Of a DNA stretch of 7,989 bases, positions 1-6,317 are shown in pieces. Numbering within the stretch: the first letter of the stretch is position 1; the number at the start of each line of letters is the position of its first letter. Source of the DNA: JAJYSO01 sp964451785 (lineage in GTDB: Bacteria; Bacteroidota; Bacteroidia; Flavobacteriales; Flavobacteriaceae). A program made the translations under genes and the position numbers. The notes beneath the pieces are model-generated. The model had not been told where the DNA came from. It ran no database searches and saw only the letters and a program-made list of their open reading frames with translations. The stretch is from assembly GCA_964451785.1 (NCBI GenBank), contig CAYVJG010000064.1, positions 1-7,989 on the forward strand, written 5' to 3'.

Positions 1-68
1 TACCCGCAGAAAATAGTATAAATCGACTAAAAATAAGTCTAATTGGGGTTACTTTTACAGTCAATTGT

Positions 69-1358
69 TTAGTCAGAGGTTGCGTGGATAATGTCAGCCA
101 ATTTAGCCGTTAAATTTTTGCGGTGATATGGTGTTATCTTGTGGGAAGATACAGAGAGGTTCCCTTTTTTATAGGCTTCAAAATAGGTTAACAGCTGGGC
201 TTTTATGTGTTCTTTTTCAGCAAAGTTAAAACAGTGACCGGTATTGGTATCTGTAATGATTTGCGCCACATCCCAACCTTCGGGGCCTATGGCTAAAATG
301 GGCCGACGAGCTTGCATGTATTCAAAAATTTTTCCCGGGATGATTCCTTGAGTTTTCCAACTATTTATTTCAAGAAGTAATAAAACCTGGGCGCTTCTCT
401 GGTACTGCAAGGCCTTTTCATGTGAGACATAGCCTACTAACTCAACATAATCATTCAAATTGTATGTAGAGAGTGACTCTAGTACGGATTTACTTATTTT
501 TCCAATAAATTTTATCTTGACATTATTTTTAAAATCAATAGATTCTTCTGTTAATTCAGATATAGCTTTCCATAAATTTAAAGGATTTCTTTTTTCGAAT
601 AAAACTCCAATATGAGAAAGAGTGAAACTTTCATCTAAACTAATATTAAGTATTTTTTCATCATCATACCCATTTGTTATTACATTGACAGGAATTTTTG
701 TTTTCCCTTTAAATTCTTTTTTCGTTGTAAAGCTGGTTACTGTGATGTTGTCAGCAGTATTTAATACTTTTTTTTCTGCTAATTCATGCTTTTTTTGCGA
801 AGATTTGGTAAGCCGTAAACTTTCTTGATAGCCAATATTAGTCCAGGGGTCTCTAAAGTCAGCGATCCATTTGATAGGGAGTAATTTTTTTAAGCCCAGT
901 CCAATCAGGTGCATACTGTGTGGGGGGCCGGTAGTGATTACGGTATCAATATTTTCTTTTTGGAGGTAGTTATTTAGGTAGGAAACAGCGGGTTTAATCC
1001 AAAATTTACGAGCGTCGGGGATAAAAAAGTTACCGCGAATATAGAGGAGTGATTTTTGGATAAAGGATTGATTTTTAGGGTCAGCAATTAAGCCGGCGCT
1101 CATGGCTTTGGTTGATTTTTTAGCGTATAAATTAGCGTATTTATAGGGTTCAAAAATCGGCAATTTTACAAGTGTCAAATTCGGATCTACCTCATTGTTT
1201 AAGCTGGGATCTATTGTGGGGTAGGTCGGATTTTTAGGAATAAAAACGATGGGTTCGATATCAAAATCGGGTAAATATTTAACAAACTTTAGCCAACGTT
1301 GCACTCCGGGGCCACCGGCAGGAGGCCAATAATAAGTGATGATGAGTACTTTTTTCAT
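69..1358 (-). CDS. GT4-type glycosyltransferase (two-domain, GT-B fold)
   Basis: Predicted cytoplasmic or membrane-associated sugar transferase, probably for cell-envelope glycan; acceptor and donor cannot be read from the sequence. The 429-aa protein has an N-terminal Rossmann-type start (MKKVLIITYYWPP) with a glycine-rich PPAGGPGVQR loop at residues 12-21, TTGPPHSMHL at 142-151, DFRDPW at 167-172 and NGYDD at 229-233. In the C-terminal domain, PGKIFEYMQARRPIL (341-355) resembles the nucleotide-sugar binding segment of GT4 enzymes. I chose the ATG at 1358. A GTG 54 bases upstream lies inside the preceding gene and would add 18 residues before the canonical MKKVLII beginning. It starts 7 bp after the YfhO gene stop, so it is almost certainly co-transcribed with it. 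The middle of the gene (about 480-720) is visibly more AT-rich than either end. Family assignment is firm; the exact substrate is unknown. Confidence 0.88.
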   Translation of the reverse strand: MKKVLIITYYWPPAGGPGVQRWLKFVKYLPDFDIEPIVFIPKNPTYPTIDPSLNNEVDPNLTLVKLPIFEPYKYANLYAKKSTKAMSAGLIADPKNQSFIQKSLLYIRGNFFIPDARKFWIKPAVSYLNNYLQKENIDTVITTGPPHSMHLIGLGLKKLLPIKWIADFRDPWTNIGYQESLRLTKSSQKKHELAEKKVLNTADNITVTSFTTKKEFKGKTKIPVNVITNGYDDEKILNISLDESFTLSHIGVLFEKRNPLNLWKAISELTEESIDFKNNVKIKFIGKISKSVLESLSTYNLNDYVELVGYVSHEKALQYQRSAQVLLLLEINSWKTQGIIPGKIFEYMQARRPILAIGPEGWDVAQIITDTNTGHCFNFAEKEHIKAQLLTYFEAYKKGNLSVSSHKITPYHRKNLTAKLADIIHATSD

Positions 1359-1365
1359 AGTGCGC

Positions 1366-3798
1366 TTATTGAGCTTTGTGTTTAGATTTTTTAAAGGCGA
1401 TATAGCACCCACCTAATAGTAAAAGGCCTATGATAATTCCTGCAATAAGGGTAATAGTAACCCCTGTTTTAATAATTTGTGGCTCAAATGTAAAGCTTAT
1501 GCTGTGCTCGCCTTTAGGCAGATATACAGCACGCAAAACATAATCGGCTTGCGCCATTTTAACCGGTTTGCCATCAATAGAGATTTGCCAACCTTCAGGA
1601 TAGTACATTTCAGAGAAAATAGCGAGGCGATCTTCAGCAATCTCATAATCATAAATCACTTTGTTAGCCTGATAATGTGTTAAGGTGATGTGATCGTTAG
1701 GGTGATTTGTAAATTCGGTTTTCGGAATTAAATCTTTAAATTTGACATTGACAATAGCGGTGGTTTTCGTGTTTAAACTGTCGAGCGCTAACATGGCTTC
1801 GTCAGCTGAATGGACAAATTTCACCTCATTGACAAACCAAGCATTTCCATTGACGTTAGGATTGCGTTGAGCGACAAATTTATCATCTTGCTTAACGATA
1901 TAATATTTAATGTTGAGCATGTTGATAACTTGTTGGTTACCTTTGCTAATGTAAAAGTTAAACAACTCTTGAATACGGCCGGGCTTAGCAGCGTGGTATC
2001 CCCCTATAGAATTGTGAAAGTAAGAGGCGCGAGCTGAGTTCATCGGATTGGTAGAAAGATCGAGTACGCGATAATGCGTGGTATCTTTCATAATCTGTAA
2101 GTCGGCAGCATTTGGCGTATAAGGATTAGCCAATTTAGCCGGAGTGACAAAGTTAGAGTCGTTGACATAATTGCGATCAACGGCTACTAAATCGATAAGT
2201 ATGATGATTCCAAAGGCAAGAATGCAACTGTTCTTTTTGAGTTTACCTTTGAGATAAGCCCAAATGCCAGCGGCCATGAGCAGAACAAAAATGAGACTGC
2301 GGATGCTGTCAGTGGTGAGCATAGCGATGCGGTCAGCTTTGATAGCATCTAGAAATCCGGCACCTAATTGCTGTGCGTAGTATTGGTCGTGCATGCCGGA
2401 AAAATCAAAAAGCCAGGTTTTGAACAGCAAAAAGAATACACAGACGCCTCCGGTGATAATGGTGGCCCATTTTAAAGCGTGCCACTTTTCGGTTTCGGTT
2501 TTGTCTTTTGAAAACAATTTAGACAAGCCGTAAATGCCAAAGAAGGGGATAAGTAATTGTAAGAGTACTTGAATCATGGCTACGGTGCGAAACTTGTTGT
2601 ATAAAGGCACGTAGTTGATAAAGAATTTGGTCAACCAGCCCATGTGGTAGCCCCAAGATAAGCAGAGGGCTAAAAGACTAGAGCCCACAACCCACCATTT
2701 TAGGCGACCTTTAATGAGAAAAAGCGCTATGACAAATAAGAAAATGACGCTGGCGCCTATGTAATTAGGTGAAGCGACAATGGGTTGATCACCCCAATAC
2801 GTTGGTGCATTTTTCAATATTTGTTCGGCTTGATAAGCCGGAACTCCTAGTTGTGTTAAATAGGCATAGCTGTGCGAATCTTTGTCTAAAGTTTCGGTGC
2901 TTGCCCCCCCAGTGAATCGCGGAATAAACAAGTTGAGTGTTTCGGCAAAGCCATAGCTATATTCGGTGATATAGTCATAGCTAAGTCCACTTTCGGGTTG
3001 TTGATCGCCGGTAGGTGTTATGGTTAATCCAGTGTCGCCACGGGTACTGAATTTGGTGTATTGTTGGGTAGCCAATAAGGCGGTAGCATTGGCTGCCACA
3101 CCTAAGATGGCTGCAATGACCATAACCCCTATAGCCTTAAAAAATTGCGGTAATTTTTTTTCCTTAAAAGCTTTGTAAAGGTAAACAATACCTAGGATAA
3201 TTGTAGAAAGGAGTAAGTAGTAAACGATTTGAAAATGTCCGGTATGAATTTCTAAAGCTAAGCTTAGCGCTAGCAAAAGGCCTCCCCAGAGGTAACGTTT
3301 TTTAAAGACTAAAAATATGCCTGCTAACACCATGGGCATGTAGGCAATGGCGTGCGCTTTAGAGTTGTGACCAACCCCCAGAATGATGATGAGGTAAGTA
3401 GAAAATCCAAAAGCTAAAGCTCCTATAGCAGCTAATTTATAATCCACTTTAAGAACTAGAAATAAAATGTAAAGGCCGACGAAATAGAGGAAAAGATAAT
3501 CGACCGGTCGCGGTAAAAACATGAGCACGCGGTCAATACCTTTTACAAAATTGTCAGGATAATTAGCCCCTAGAAGATAAGTAGGCATGCCGCCAAAGGC
3601 GTTGTCCACCCAGTAGGTTTCGTGCTGGTGTTTTTCTTTAAAGTCGTGCATTTCACGAGCGAGTCCCTGGTATTGATGGATGTCACTTTGAAAAATGCGT
3701 TGCCCACTAAGGACGGGCGAAAAATAAGCATAAGATGCAATAGCAAAGCCGATAATAACGAGGAGATGCGGCCAGATTTTTTTGAAGTTAAAGCTCAT
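1366..3798 (-). CDS. YfhO-family polytopic membrane protein (GT-C-like)
   Basis: Large (810 aa) integral membrane protein of the YfhO family. A Bacillus member takes part in adding sugars to envelope polymers from a lipid-linked donor; by inference this one also works on the outer face of the inner membrane. Visible features: TM helix at about 10-28, a first periplasmic loop with DNAFGGMPTYL (65-75), GHNSKAHAIAYMP (143-155), EIHTGHFQ (183-190), then about a dozen hydrophobic helices. A soluble C-terminal beta-rich region carries the family signature YYPEGWQISIDGKPV and YLPKGEHSISF, and a last TM lies close to the C-terminus. Start ATG at 3798 is preferred over a TTG at 3816 that adds six residues. 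It follows the DUF4834 gene by 32 bp and precedes the glycosyltransferase by 7 bp, with no TAnnTTTG box in either gap. Family call is firm; the transferred sugar is unknown. Confidence 0.92.
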   Translation of the reverse strand: MSFNFKKIWPHLLVIIGFAIASYAYFSPVLSGQRIFQSDIHQYQGLAREMHDFKEKHQHETYWVDNAFGGMPTYLLGANYPDNFVKGIDRVLMFLPRPVDYLFLYFVGLYILFLVLKVDYKLAAIGALAFGFSTYLIIILGVGHNSKAHAIAYMPMVLAGIFLVFKKRYLWGGLLLALSLALEIHTGHFQIVYYLLLSTIILGIVYLYKAFKEKKLPQFFKAIGVMVIAAILGVAANATALLATQQYTKFSTRGDTGLTITPTGDQQPESGLSYDYITEYSYGFAETLNLFIPRFTGGASTETLDKDSHSYAYLTQLGVPAYQAEQILKNAPTYWGDQPIVASPNYIGASVIFLFVIALFLIKGRLKWWVVGSSLLALCLSWGYHMGWLTKFFINYVPLYNKFRTVAMIQVLLQLLIPFFGIYGLSKLFSKDKTETEKWHALKWATIITGGVCVFFLLFKTWLFDFSGMHDQYYAQQLGAGFLDAIKADRIAMLTTDSIRSLIFVLLMAAGIWAYLKGKLKKNSCILAFGIIILIDLVAVDRNYVNDSNFVTPAKLANPYTPNAADLQIMKDTTHYRVLDLSTNPMNSARASYFHNSIGGYHAAKPGRIQELFNFYISKGNQQVINMLNIKYYIVKQDDKFVAQRNPNVNGNAWFVNEVKFVHSADEAMLALDSLNTKTTAIVNVKFKDLIPKTEFTNHPNDHITLTHYQANKVIYDYEIAEDRLAIFSEMYYPEGWQISIDGKPVKMAQADYVLRAVYLPKGEHSISFTFEPQIIKTGVTITLIAGIIIGLLLLGGCYIAFKKSKHKAQ

Positions 3799-3830
3799 AG
3801 ATGGTATCACTTTCAAGTAAAGCGGTAAAT

Positions 3831-4115
3831 CTAATCAATTTCCTCGTAATCTATATACTCGCCCATATCTTTCTTGGTAGAAGAATTGGTTTGTGTTTGT
3901 TTATTTATAGTTGTTTTAGCGGGTTCATCAGGGGTGTGCTGTGTGTAATTTTGGTGTGATTTTTTAAATTGCTCTTCGGCTTTTTGACCCATTTTTCTCA
4001 GCGCATAGCGCATAAGTATAGGGCCTAAAAATCTAAAAAAAAGTTTAAGTGCAAAGTAAATCAGTAAAAAGGTCAGTAGGATTTCAAAAAAATCACTTAG
4101 TGAAGCGTAAGCCAT
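3831..4115 (-). CDS. DUF4834 family small membrane protein
   Basis: A 94-residue protein with one strongly hydrophobic segment at about 8-32 (EILLTFLLIYFALKLFFRFL), a basic stretch (RYALRKMGQK), a polar low-complexity linker rich in Thr, Gln and Asn, and an acidic tail GEYIDYEEID. This architecture, especially the GEYxDYEEI end, matches the Bacteroidota-restricted DUF4834 family, whose function is not known. It is the first gene of the minus-strand unit: the ATG at 4115 follows a TAAATTTG box by 14 bp, and the YfhO gene begins 32 bp after its stop. A membrane-anchored accessory or assembly factor for the YfhO protein is a reasonable inference, but nothing in the sequence proves it. Confidence 0.82.
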   Translation of the reverse strand: MAYASLSDFFEILLTFLLIYFALKLFFRFLGPILMRYALRKMGQKAEEQFKKSHQNYTQHTPDEPAKTTINKQTQTNSSTKKDMGEYIDYEEID

Positions 4116-4129
4116 AAATCAGTTTTTTA

Positions 4130-4137
4130 CAAATTTA
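4130..4137 (-). promoter_or_regulatory. -7 element of the DUF4834-YfhO-glycosyltransferase operon
   Basis: Read on the minus strand, this is TAAATTTG, an exact match to the Bacteroidota sigma-A -7 consensus TAnnTTTG, ending 14 bp before the ATG at 4115. The -33 region 17-20 bp upstream is only T-rich (no TTTG). Transcription would start roughly 4-7 bases after the box, leaving a leader of about ten bases or fewer. Confidence 0.6.
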
Positions 4138-4160
4138 TTAAATCTGACTGTAAAAATAAG

Positions 4161-4189
4161 TTTTAAAAACCTTAAAATAATTATATTTG
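4161..4189 (+). promoter_or_regulatory. sigma-A promoter of the outer-membrane protein gene
   Basis: TATATTTG at 4182-4189 matches the -7 consensus TAnnTTTG, with a weak TTTT at 4161-4164 as a -33 substitute (17-bp spacer). The box ends one base before an in-frame ATG at 4191, so a transcript from here would begin at or after that ATG. This argues that the true translation start is the next ATG, at 4209. The site is back-to-back with the minus-strand promoter at 4130-4137. Confidence 0.6.
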
Positions 4190-4208
4190 AATGCTAAATC
4201 CAATCTAT

Positions 4209-5198
4209 ATGTTACGAATTTTTTTGTCAGCACTGCTTTTTGTTTTCAGTTGTGGGGTGCAGGCGCAATATACCGAAACCATTAATTCTAACCGACCAGG
4301 TTATTCGCACGGTGCCTTTAGTGTGGGGCGTGATATTTTACAATTTGAAGTAGGGCCACATTTTGGACAAACTCAACACGAAATTACAAATTTAGAAGCG
4401 GATATTTACGGGTTGCGCTATGAAATTCGCTATGGGGTGTGGAAAGAACAATTCGAAATTAACTTAAAAGGTGATTTTGTACACGCTAACCGGCATTACA
4501 CCGTTGGCGGTGTTGAGCAGAGTTCGAGTTTTAGTAATTTTAGAACCAATACCTTGGGCGTTAAGTATTTAGTTTATGATCCTTCACGTGCGCATTATTT
4601 TGACAAACCAAATGTGTACAGCTGGAAAGCCAACCACCGTGTGCAATGGTGGATGTTGATTCCGGCGGTGTCCATATATGCAGGAGTTAATATGACTTTT
4701 GGAGATCGTCCGGCAGGTTATCCGTTTTATGGAGATCAGCTCGGTAATGTCAGTCCAAAAGTAGCCTTGATTACCCAGCACAATTTAGGGCCATTTGTGT
4801 TTGTAATGAATTTTATAGCCGATCGATTGACAGATGATCACAAGCGTTATGTGGGTATTTTTACCTTGACCCATGCTATTAATCGCCGTTTTTCAATTTT
4901 CGGGGAGTACCAAGCGGTAAAAGATGATTTTTATAGCGACGATATTGCTCGAGCTGGAGCGGCTTATTTAATCAGTAGAAATTTTCAAGTTGATTTAGCC
5001 GGGTTGATTAACTTTAAAGATACCCCTAGTCGTTGGCAAGTAGGAGTAGGGGTGTCTTACCGAATTGACATGCATTCAGAGAACGAATTGATCATTAAGA
5101 AAAAGAAACAGCAACAATTGCCGGGGGTTAATGATAAGAAGAAGAAAGAAGGCGAAAAGCAAGGTGTAGATCCTAATGATCCGGCGGGGATAAAATAA
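4209..5198 (+). CDS. outer-membrane beta-barrel protein, phenol_MetA_deg-type 'transporter'
   Basis: A 329-aa exported protein, inferred to sit in the outer membrane. The signal peptide MLRIFLSALLFVFS...VQAQ has a plausible signal peptidase I cleavage after AQ/YT. The mature part opens with NSNRPGYSHGAFSVGRDILQ and continues with alternating beta-strand-like segments (QFEVGPHFG, YEIRYGVWKEQFEINLKG, WQVGVGVSYRI), as in the phenol_MetA_deg / DUF3187-like barrels that flavobacterial annotation calls 'transporter'. The last barrel strand is followed by a Lys/Gln-rich tail (about the final 40 residues) unlike a barrel, probably periplasmic. The start at 4209 is preferred over 4191 because the promoter -7 box ends at 4189 and because MLRIFL makes a normal signal peptide. 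No convincing intrinsic terminator follows. The substrate is unknown. Confidence 0.8.
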   Translation: MLRIFLSALLFVFSCGVQAQYTETINSNRPGYSHGAFSVGRDILQFEVGPHFGQTQHEITNLEADIYGLRYEIRYGVWKEQFEINLKGDFVHANRHYTVGGVEQSSSFSNFRTNTLGVKYLVYDPSRAHYFDKPNVYSWKANHRVQWWMLIPAVSIYAGVNMTFGDRPAGYPFYGDQLGNVSPKVALITQHNLGPFVFVMNFIADRLTDDHKRYVGIFTLTHAINRRFSIFGEYQAVKDDFYSDDIARAGAAYLISRNFQVDLAGLINFKDTPSRWQVGVGVSYRIDMHSENELIIKKKKQQQLPGVNDKKKKEGEKQGVDPNDPAGIK

Positions 5199-5264
5199 GC
5201 ATCAAGGGGTTAAGGAGAAGATGGGGATAGCTCAGTGCCTCGAGTTGCACTTGGGGTTAATCAG

Positions 5265-5369
5265 ATTCAATCCTTGCAAGGTTGTAGGTATAGGTAAAAG
5301 TATGCTTTAAAAGGCCGAAGGTCTTTAATGTGAAAAACCCTGTACAAACGCAGTGCAGAGCGGGGGTAA
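5265..5369 (+). repeat. direct repeat, left copy, bounding yefM-yoeB
   Basis: From 5265 to 5361 this aligns without gaps to 6074-6170: 90 of 97 positions are identical (about 93%). The match continues through a G-run (5 G here, 4 G in the right copy) and TAA, then is lost on both sides. The repeat contains a potential hairpin: TTAAA at 5307-5311 and GGCC at 5313-5316 pair with GGTC and TTTAA at 5320-5328 across a GAA loop, with one bulged A and one G.U pair. It encodes no recognisable protein. The copies are direct, 809 bp apart, and have no transposase between them. Confidence 0.93.
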
Positions 5370-5452
5370 AGTAGAGATAAATTAAAAAATCAGTGCTTTG
5401 AAAATTAACTCTTACGGTAAACCGATAGCCATTGGTGATCGTATAAAAAAAA

Positions 5453-5484
5453 TTTGCATAGACTAAAATATGTACATATATTTG
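5453..5484 (+). promoter_or_regulatory. sigma-A promoter of yefM-yoeB
   Basis: TTTG at 5453-5456, a 20-bp spacer and TATATTTG at 5477-5484 form an almost textbook Bacteroidota promoter (TTTG / TAnnTTTG). The expected transcript start is near 5490, leaving a leader of about 15 bases before the yefM ATG at 5506. The operator described separately covers the spacer end and the -7 box. Confidence 0.78.
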
Positions 5485-5490
5485 TACTGA
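5468..5490 (+). promoter_or_regulatory. yefM-yoeB autoregulatory operator (paired TGTAC cores)
   Basis: A perfect 12-bp palindrome, ATATGTACATAT (5468-5479), carries the core TGTACA at 5471-5476. A second, imperfect core TGTACT lies at 5483-5488. The centres are 12 bp apart, one DNA turn. The E. coli yefM-yoeB operator is known to consist of a long and a short palindrome with TGTACA cores at this spacing, bound by YefM and the YefM-YoeB complex. Here the second core overlaps the end of the -7 box, so occupancy should block RNA polymerase. The match is by eye and binding is inferred. Confidence 0.68.
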
Positions 5491-5505
5491 TTTAAATACA
5501 ATATT

Positions 5506-5760
5506 ATGCAAATTACAACGGTATCCGACTTTAGAAAAAACATCAAAGCTTACTTGGATAGAGTCGTTAGTAACTTTGAAACCTTGATTATCAATAGAGG
5601 TAAAGATTCTGGAATTGTGGTTATGTCCTTACAAGAATATAATTCATTAATGGCAACGAATCACGAACTTTCCTCACGGAAGAACGAGATGAGATTGGAT
5701 TCTGCCATTGAAAAACTTAAAAAGGGAGAATCTTTTGCGAAAGGTCTAATCGAAGACTGA
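5506..5760 (+). CDS. yefM: antitoxin YefM (Phd/YefM family)
   Basis: The 84-aa antitoxin neutralises YoeB and represses its own operon. The N-terminal DNA-binding and dimerisation domain spans about residues 1-52: MQITTVSDFRKNIKAYLDRV, then ETLIINRGKDSGIVVMSLQEYNSL, which closely parallels the E. coli YefM pattern (ILITR...AVLMSLEEYNSL). The charged C-terminal third (RKNEMRLDSAIEKLKKGESF...GLIED) corresponds to the flexible segment that wraps around YoeB. The ATG at 5506 starts about 15 bases after the predicted transcription start. Its stop is 4 bp before the toxin ATG, the usual antitoxin-first order. Length is normal and nothing is truncated. Protease-dependent turnover of this protein is general knowledge of the family and is not visible here. 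Confidence 0.93.
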   Translation: MQITTVSDFRKNIKAYLDRVVSNFETLIINRGKDSGIVVMSLQEYNSLMATNHELSSRKNEMRLDSAIEKLKKGESFAKGLIED

Positions 5761-5764
5761 CACG

Positions 5765-6022
5765 ATGAAGTATATATTTGTAGATGAGTCTTGGGAGGAT
5801 TATTTGTACTGGCATAAAACGGATAAAAAGAAATTGAAAAAAATAAACGAGCTTTTAAAGGATATAGCGCGCAACCCTTTTGATGGGATTGGAAAACCAG
5901 AACCTTTAAAACACAAATACGTAGGATTTTGGTCCAGGCGAATAGATAGTGAACACAGGCTAATATACCAATACAAAGAAGAAGAAATATTGATTGCAAA
6001 ATGCAGATTTCACTACGATTGA
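5765..6022 (+). CDS. yoeB: toxin YoeB, ribosome-dependent mRNA endonuclease
   Basis: An 85-aa RelE-fold toxin that cleaves mRNA in the ribosomal A site when free of YefM. The sequence follows E. coli YoeB closely: ESWEDYLYWHKTDKKKLKKI near the N-terminus, GKPEPLKH (43-50), GFWSRRIDSEHRLIYQY (54-70) and the ending CRFHYD (80-85). The catalytic residues known from E. coli, Glu46, Arg65 and His83, are all present at the same numbers, so the toxin is predicted to be active. It starts 4 bp after the yefM stop with no clear Shine-Dalgarno sequence, suggesting translational coupling. One extra Asp follows the family-terminal HY. The right-hand direct repeat begins 51 bp after the stop codon. Confidence 0.96.
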   Translation: MKYIFVDESWEDYLYWHKTDKKKLKKINELLKDIARNPFDGIGKPEPLKHKYVGFWSRRIDSEHRLIYQYKEEEILIAKCRFHYD

Positions 6023-6073
6023 AAAAATGCGGTTGTTAACAATGGCTATAAGTGCTGTCTACAAAAGGTAACT

Positions 6074-6177
6074 ATTCAATCCTTACAAGGTTGTAGGTAT
6101 AGGTAAAAGTATGCTTTAAAAGGTCAAAGGCTTTTAATGTGATAAACCCTGTACAAACGCAGTGCAGTGCGGGGTAA
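6074..6177 (+). repeat. direct repeat, right copy, bounding yefM-yoeB
   Basis: Partner of the repeat at 5265-5369, in the same orientation, offset by 809 bp. There are seven substitutions in the 97-bp gapless block plus one missing G in the terminal G-run. Four of the seven substitutions fall in the hairpin, yet a stem is kept here in a different register: TTAAAAG (6116-6122) pairs perfectly with CTTTTAA (6131-6137). Confidence 0.93.
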
Positions 6178-6195
6178 GGCAACGTCAGCTCTAAC

Positions 6196-6215
6196 TGAAC
6201 TCCGAATGGGGTTCA
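6196..6215 (+). other. short hairpin, function unknown
   Basis: TGAACTCC (6196-6203) pairs with GGGGTTCA (6208-6215) across a GAAT tetraloop: 8 bp with one G.U pair. No T-run follows, so it is not a standard terminator. It lies about 27 bp upstream of the candidate sigma-54 -24 element, where an activator site or RNA structure would be plausible, but neither is shown. Confidence 0.45.
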
Positions 6216-6240
6216 ACACTAAAGCGTGCAAAGCTAGTTT

Positions 6241-6256
6241 TGGCGTGATTTTTGCT
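6241..6256 (+). promoter_or_regulatory. candidate sigma-54 (RpoN) promoter, -24/-12
   Basis: TGGCGTG-ATTT-TTGCT has the invariant GG (6242-6243) and GC (6254-6255) with the required 12-bp register, matching TGGCACG-N4-TTGCW at all but two positions of the first half (AC replaced by GT). The predicted start is near 6267. The next gene in this direction is the FKBP at 6413, which would then have two promoters. An imperfect palindrome, CAAA-n-CTAG-n-TTTG, ends at the -24 GG. The RpoN gene and its activator are not in this window. Confidence 0.6.
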
Positions 6257-6317
6257 TAAAAGTAAAATGAAATATACTGGAGGTCAATAAATTACATAAT
6301 CTGTAAAACCTAGTTAA

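Larger units (their letters stand above)
5199..5505. other. intergenic region between the outer-membrane protein gene and yefM
   Basis: This 307-bp non-coding stretch has three parts. Positions 5199-5264 hold only a weak 5-bp hairpin (AGTGC 5234-5238 / GCACT 5247-5251) with no T-run, so it is not a clear terminator. Positions 5265-5369 are the left copy of the direct repeat. Positions 5370-5505 hold a small palindrome (CGGT-AA-ACCG, 5415-5424) and then the yefM promoter and operator. A minus-strand frame stays open across most of it but overlaps the yefM promoter and has no promoter of its own. Confidence 0.7.

Noticed and set aside
1..68. Possible promoter or terminator downstream of the glycosyltransferase
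   Set aside because: Only a 4-5 bp hairpin (GACT 25-28 / AGTC 36-39) and no TAnnTTTG box on either strand; nothing supportable.
1359..1412. Upstream GTG start for the glycosyltransferase
   Set aside because: It lies inside the YfhO gene and adds 18 residues before a canonical MKKVLII N-terminus.
4209..4270. Lipoprotein signal in the barrel protein (VFSC)
   Set aside because: Phe before Ser-Cys is a poor lipobox, and a normal signal peptidase I site (VQAQ) follows closely.
5221..5280. tRNA-like start (GGGGATAGCTCAG, with GCTC/GAGT as a D-stem) followed by TTCAATCC as a possible T-loop
   Set aside because: No anticodon stem, T-stem or closing acceptor strand can be formed, and the TTCAATCC is part of the direct repeat that recurs at 6074 without the tRNA-like start.
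5257..5511. 84-codon minus-strand reading frame upstream of yefM
   Set aside because: It covers the repeat, the yefM promoter/operator and the yefM start, has no promoter of its own, and the repeat part shows mostly residue-changing differences between copies.
5341..6155. TGTACA within both direct repeats (5341 and 6150) as extra YefM sites
   Set aside because: The same hexamer also occurs inside the barrel gene (4478, 4615), which is about the frequency expected by chance, and the repeat copies lack the paired 12-bp spacing.
6267..6290. Tiny ORF (MKYTGGQ) just after the sigma-54 site, containing GGAGG
   Set aside because: Its ATG coincides with the predicted transcript start, it is only seven codons long, and nothing suitable follows the GGAGG as a start codon.
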